From JABCPO02 sp052174015 (GTDB lineage: Bacteria; Bacillota; Clostridia; TANB77; CAG-508), in the NCBI GenBank assembly GCA_052174015.1, contig JBQMXM010000001.1, positions 1 through 64,000 on the forward strand: 64,000 nucleotides of DNA. Direction: 5' to 3'. Positions within the stretch are counted from its first letter, which is position 1; each line of letters opens with the position of its first letter. A program made the translations under genes and the position numbers. Under the pieces are notes generated by a model. That model made no database searches and was not told where the DNA came from. It worked only from the letters and a program-made list of their open reading frames with translations. Of the stretch, positions 63,956-64,000 are shown piece by piece.

Positions 63956-64000
63956 CTATTTTTTAAACAATTTATCTATTTGATTTTTGCTTAATTCTAT
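63956..64000 (-). CDS. Possible C-terminal end of a gene beyond the window
   Basis: Fourteen sense codons ending in TAG (IELSKNQIDKLFKK) run off the right edge on the minus strand. It reads like a normal charged C-terminus but is too short for certainty. Confidence 0.35.
   Translation of the reverse strand: MELSKNQIDKLFKK

Overview
The window is a gene-dense, very AT-rich chromosomal segment of a Gram-positive bacterium of the Clostridia type. The evidence is the short intergenic gaps with strong AGGAGG ribosome sites, low-GC codon use, CarD, HU, IreB, DUF1292, LCP, YhgE and FtsH homologues, a butyrate kinase, and no outer-membrane genes. The standard code fits, since TGA is used as a stop in an ATGA overlap at 59074-59077. 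The species cannot be named from the sequence. Nearly all genes lie on the minus strand. The plus-strand genes are at 5255-7683, 26869-27906 and 34163-35419, plus one apparent RNA gene at about 59739-59903.

Layout. 1-5.2 kb: an unknown protein running off the left edge, CarD, a pilin-like surface protein, HU and Fmt. 5.2-15.1 kb: a patch that looks like the remains of an integrative or conjugative element, mixed with ordinary genes. It holds a VirD4/TraG-type coupling ATPase, a membrane protein that looks like a catalytically dead relative of it, a nucleoside deoxyribosyltransferase and a winged-helix protein resembling replication-relaxation proteins. DUF368, an AI-2E family permease and ExoA lie among them. 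15.3-26.5 kb: LeuRS, YhgE/Pip, EF-P, an LCP ligase, a sugar-phosphate transferase, and a histidine kinase with an HD-GYP response regulator. 26.9-33.9 kb: an amidase, DUF1292, RuvX and IreB, then an upstream cluster with a degenerate GGDEF protein, a degenerate CpaE/MinD-like protein and two membrane proteins. 34.2-41.6 kb: TmcAL, a second pilin-like gene with a frameshift, and a glycosylation cluster (GtrA, GT2, GT4) followed by DUF1846. 41.7-52.9 kb: Cdd, RecO, Era, an ASCH protein, CysRS, a metallopeptidase, an orphan AbiEi-type regulator, butyrate kinase, LysRS and a C-terminal processing protease. 53-64 kb: an RpiB-like protein, two unknown proteins, FtsH, four small pilin-like genes, the RNA gene, HtrA and a large secreted glucosaminidase with SH3 and dockerin-like modules.

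The most interesting signal is the pair of long pilin-like genes at 2165-3553 and 35622-36996. They are closely related along their length and almost identical in their last 69 bases. Just upstream of that block, each carries a patch of about 150 bp in which only about 9 of 51 residues match in an ungapped alignment. The patch in the first copy is about 43% GC by hand count, far above its surroundings, and rich in NNY codons. This is the layout of a diversity-generating (variable region) cassette or another switching system. No reverse transcriptase or template was found here. The second copy is out of frame through one extra base inside the patch.

Other points worth a look are the inactivated-looking VirD4 relative beside an intact one, a structured RNA with a consensus promoter and terminator, an AbiEi-type gene that seems to start at ATA, and a 26-bp element repeated 90-91 bp upstream of two start codons.
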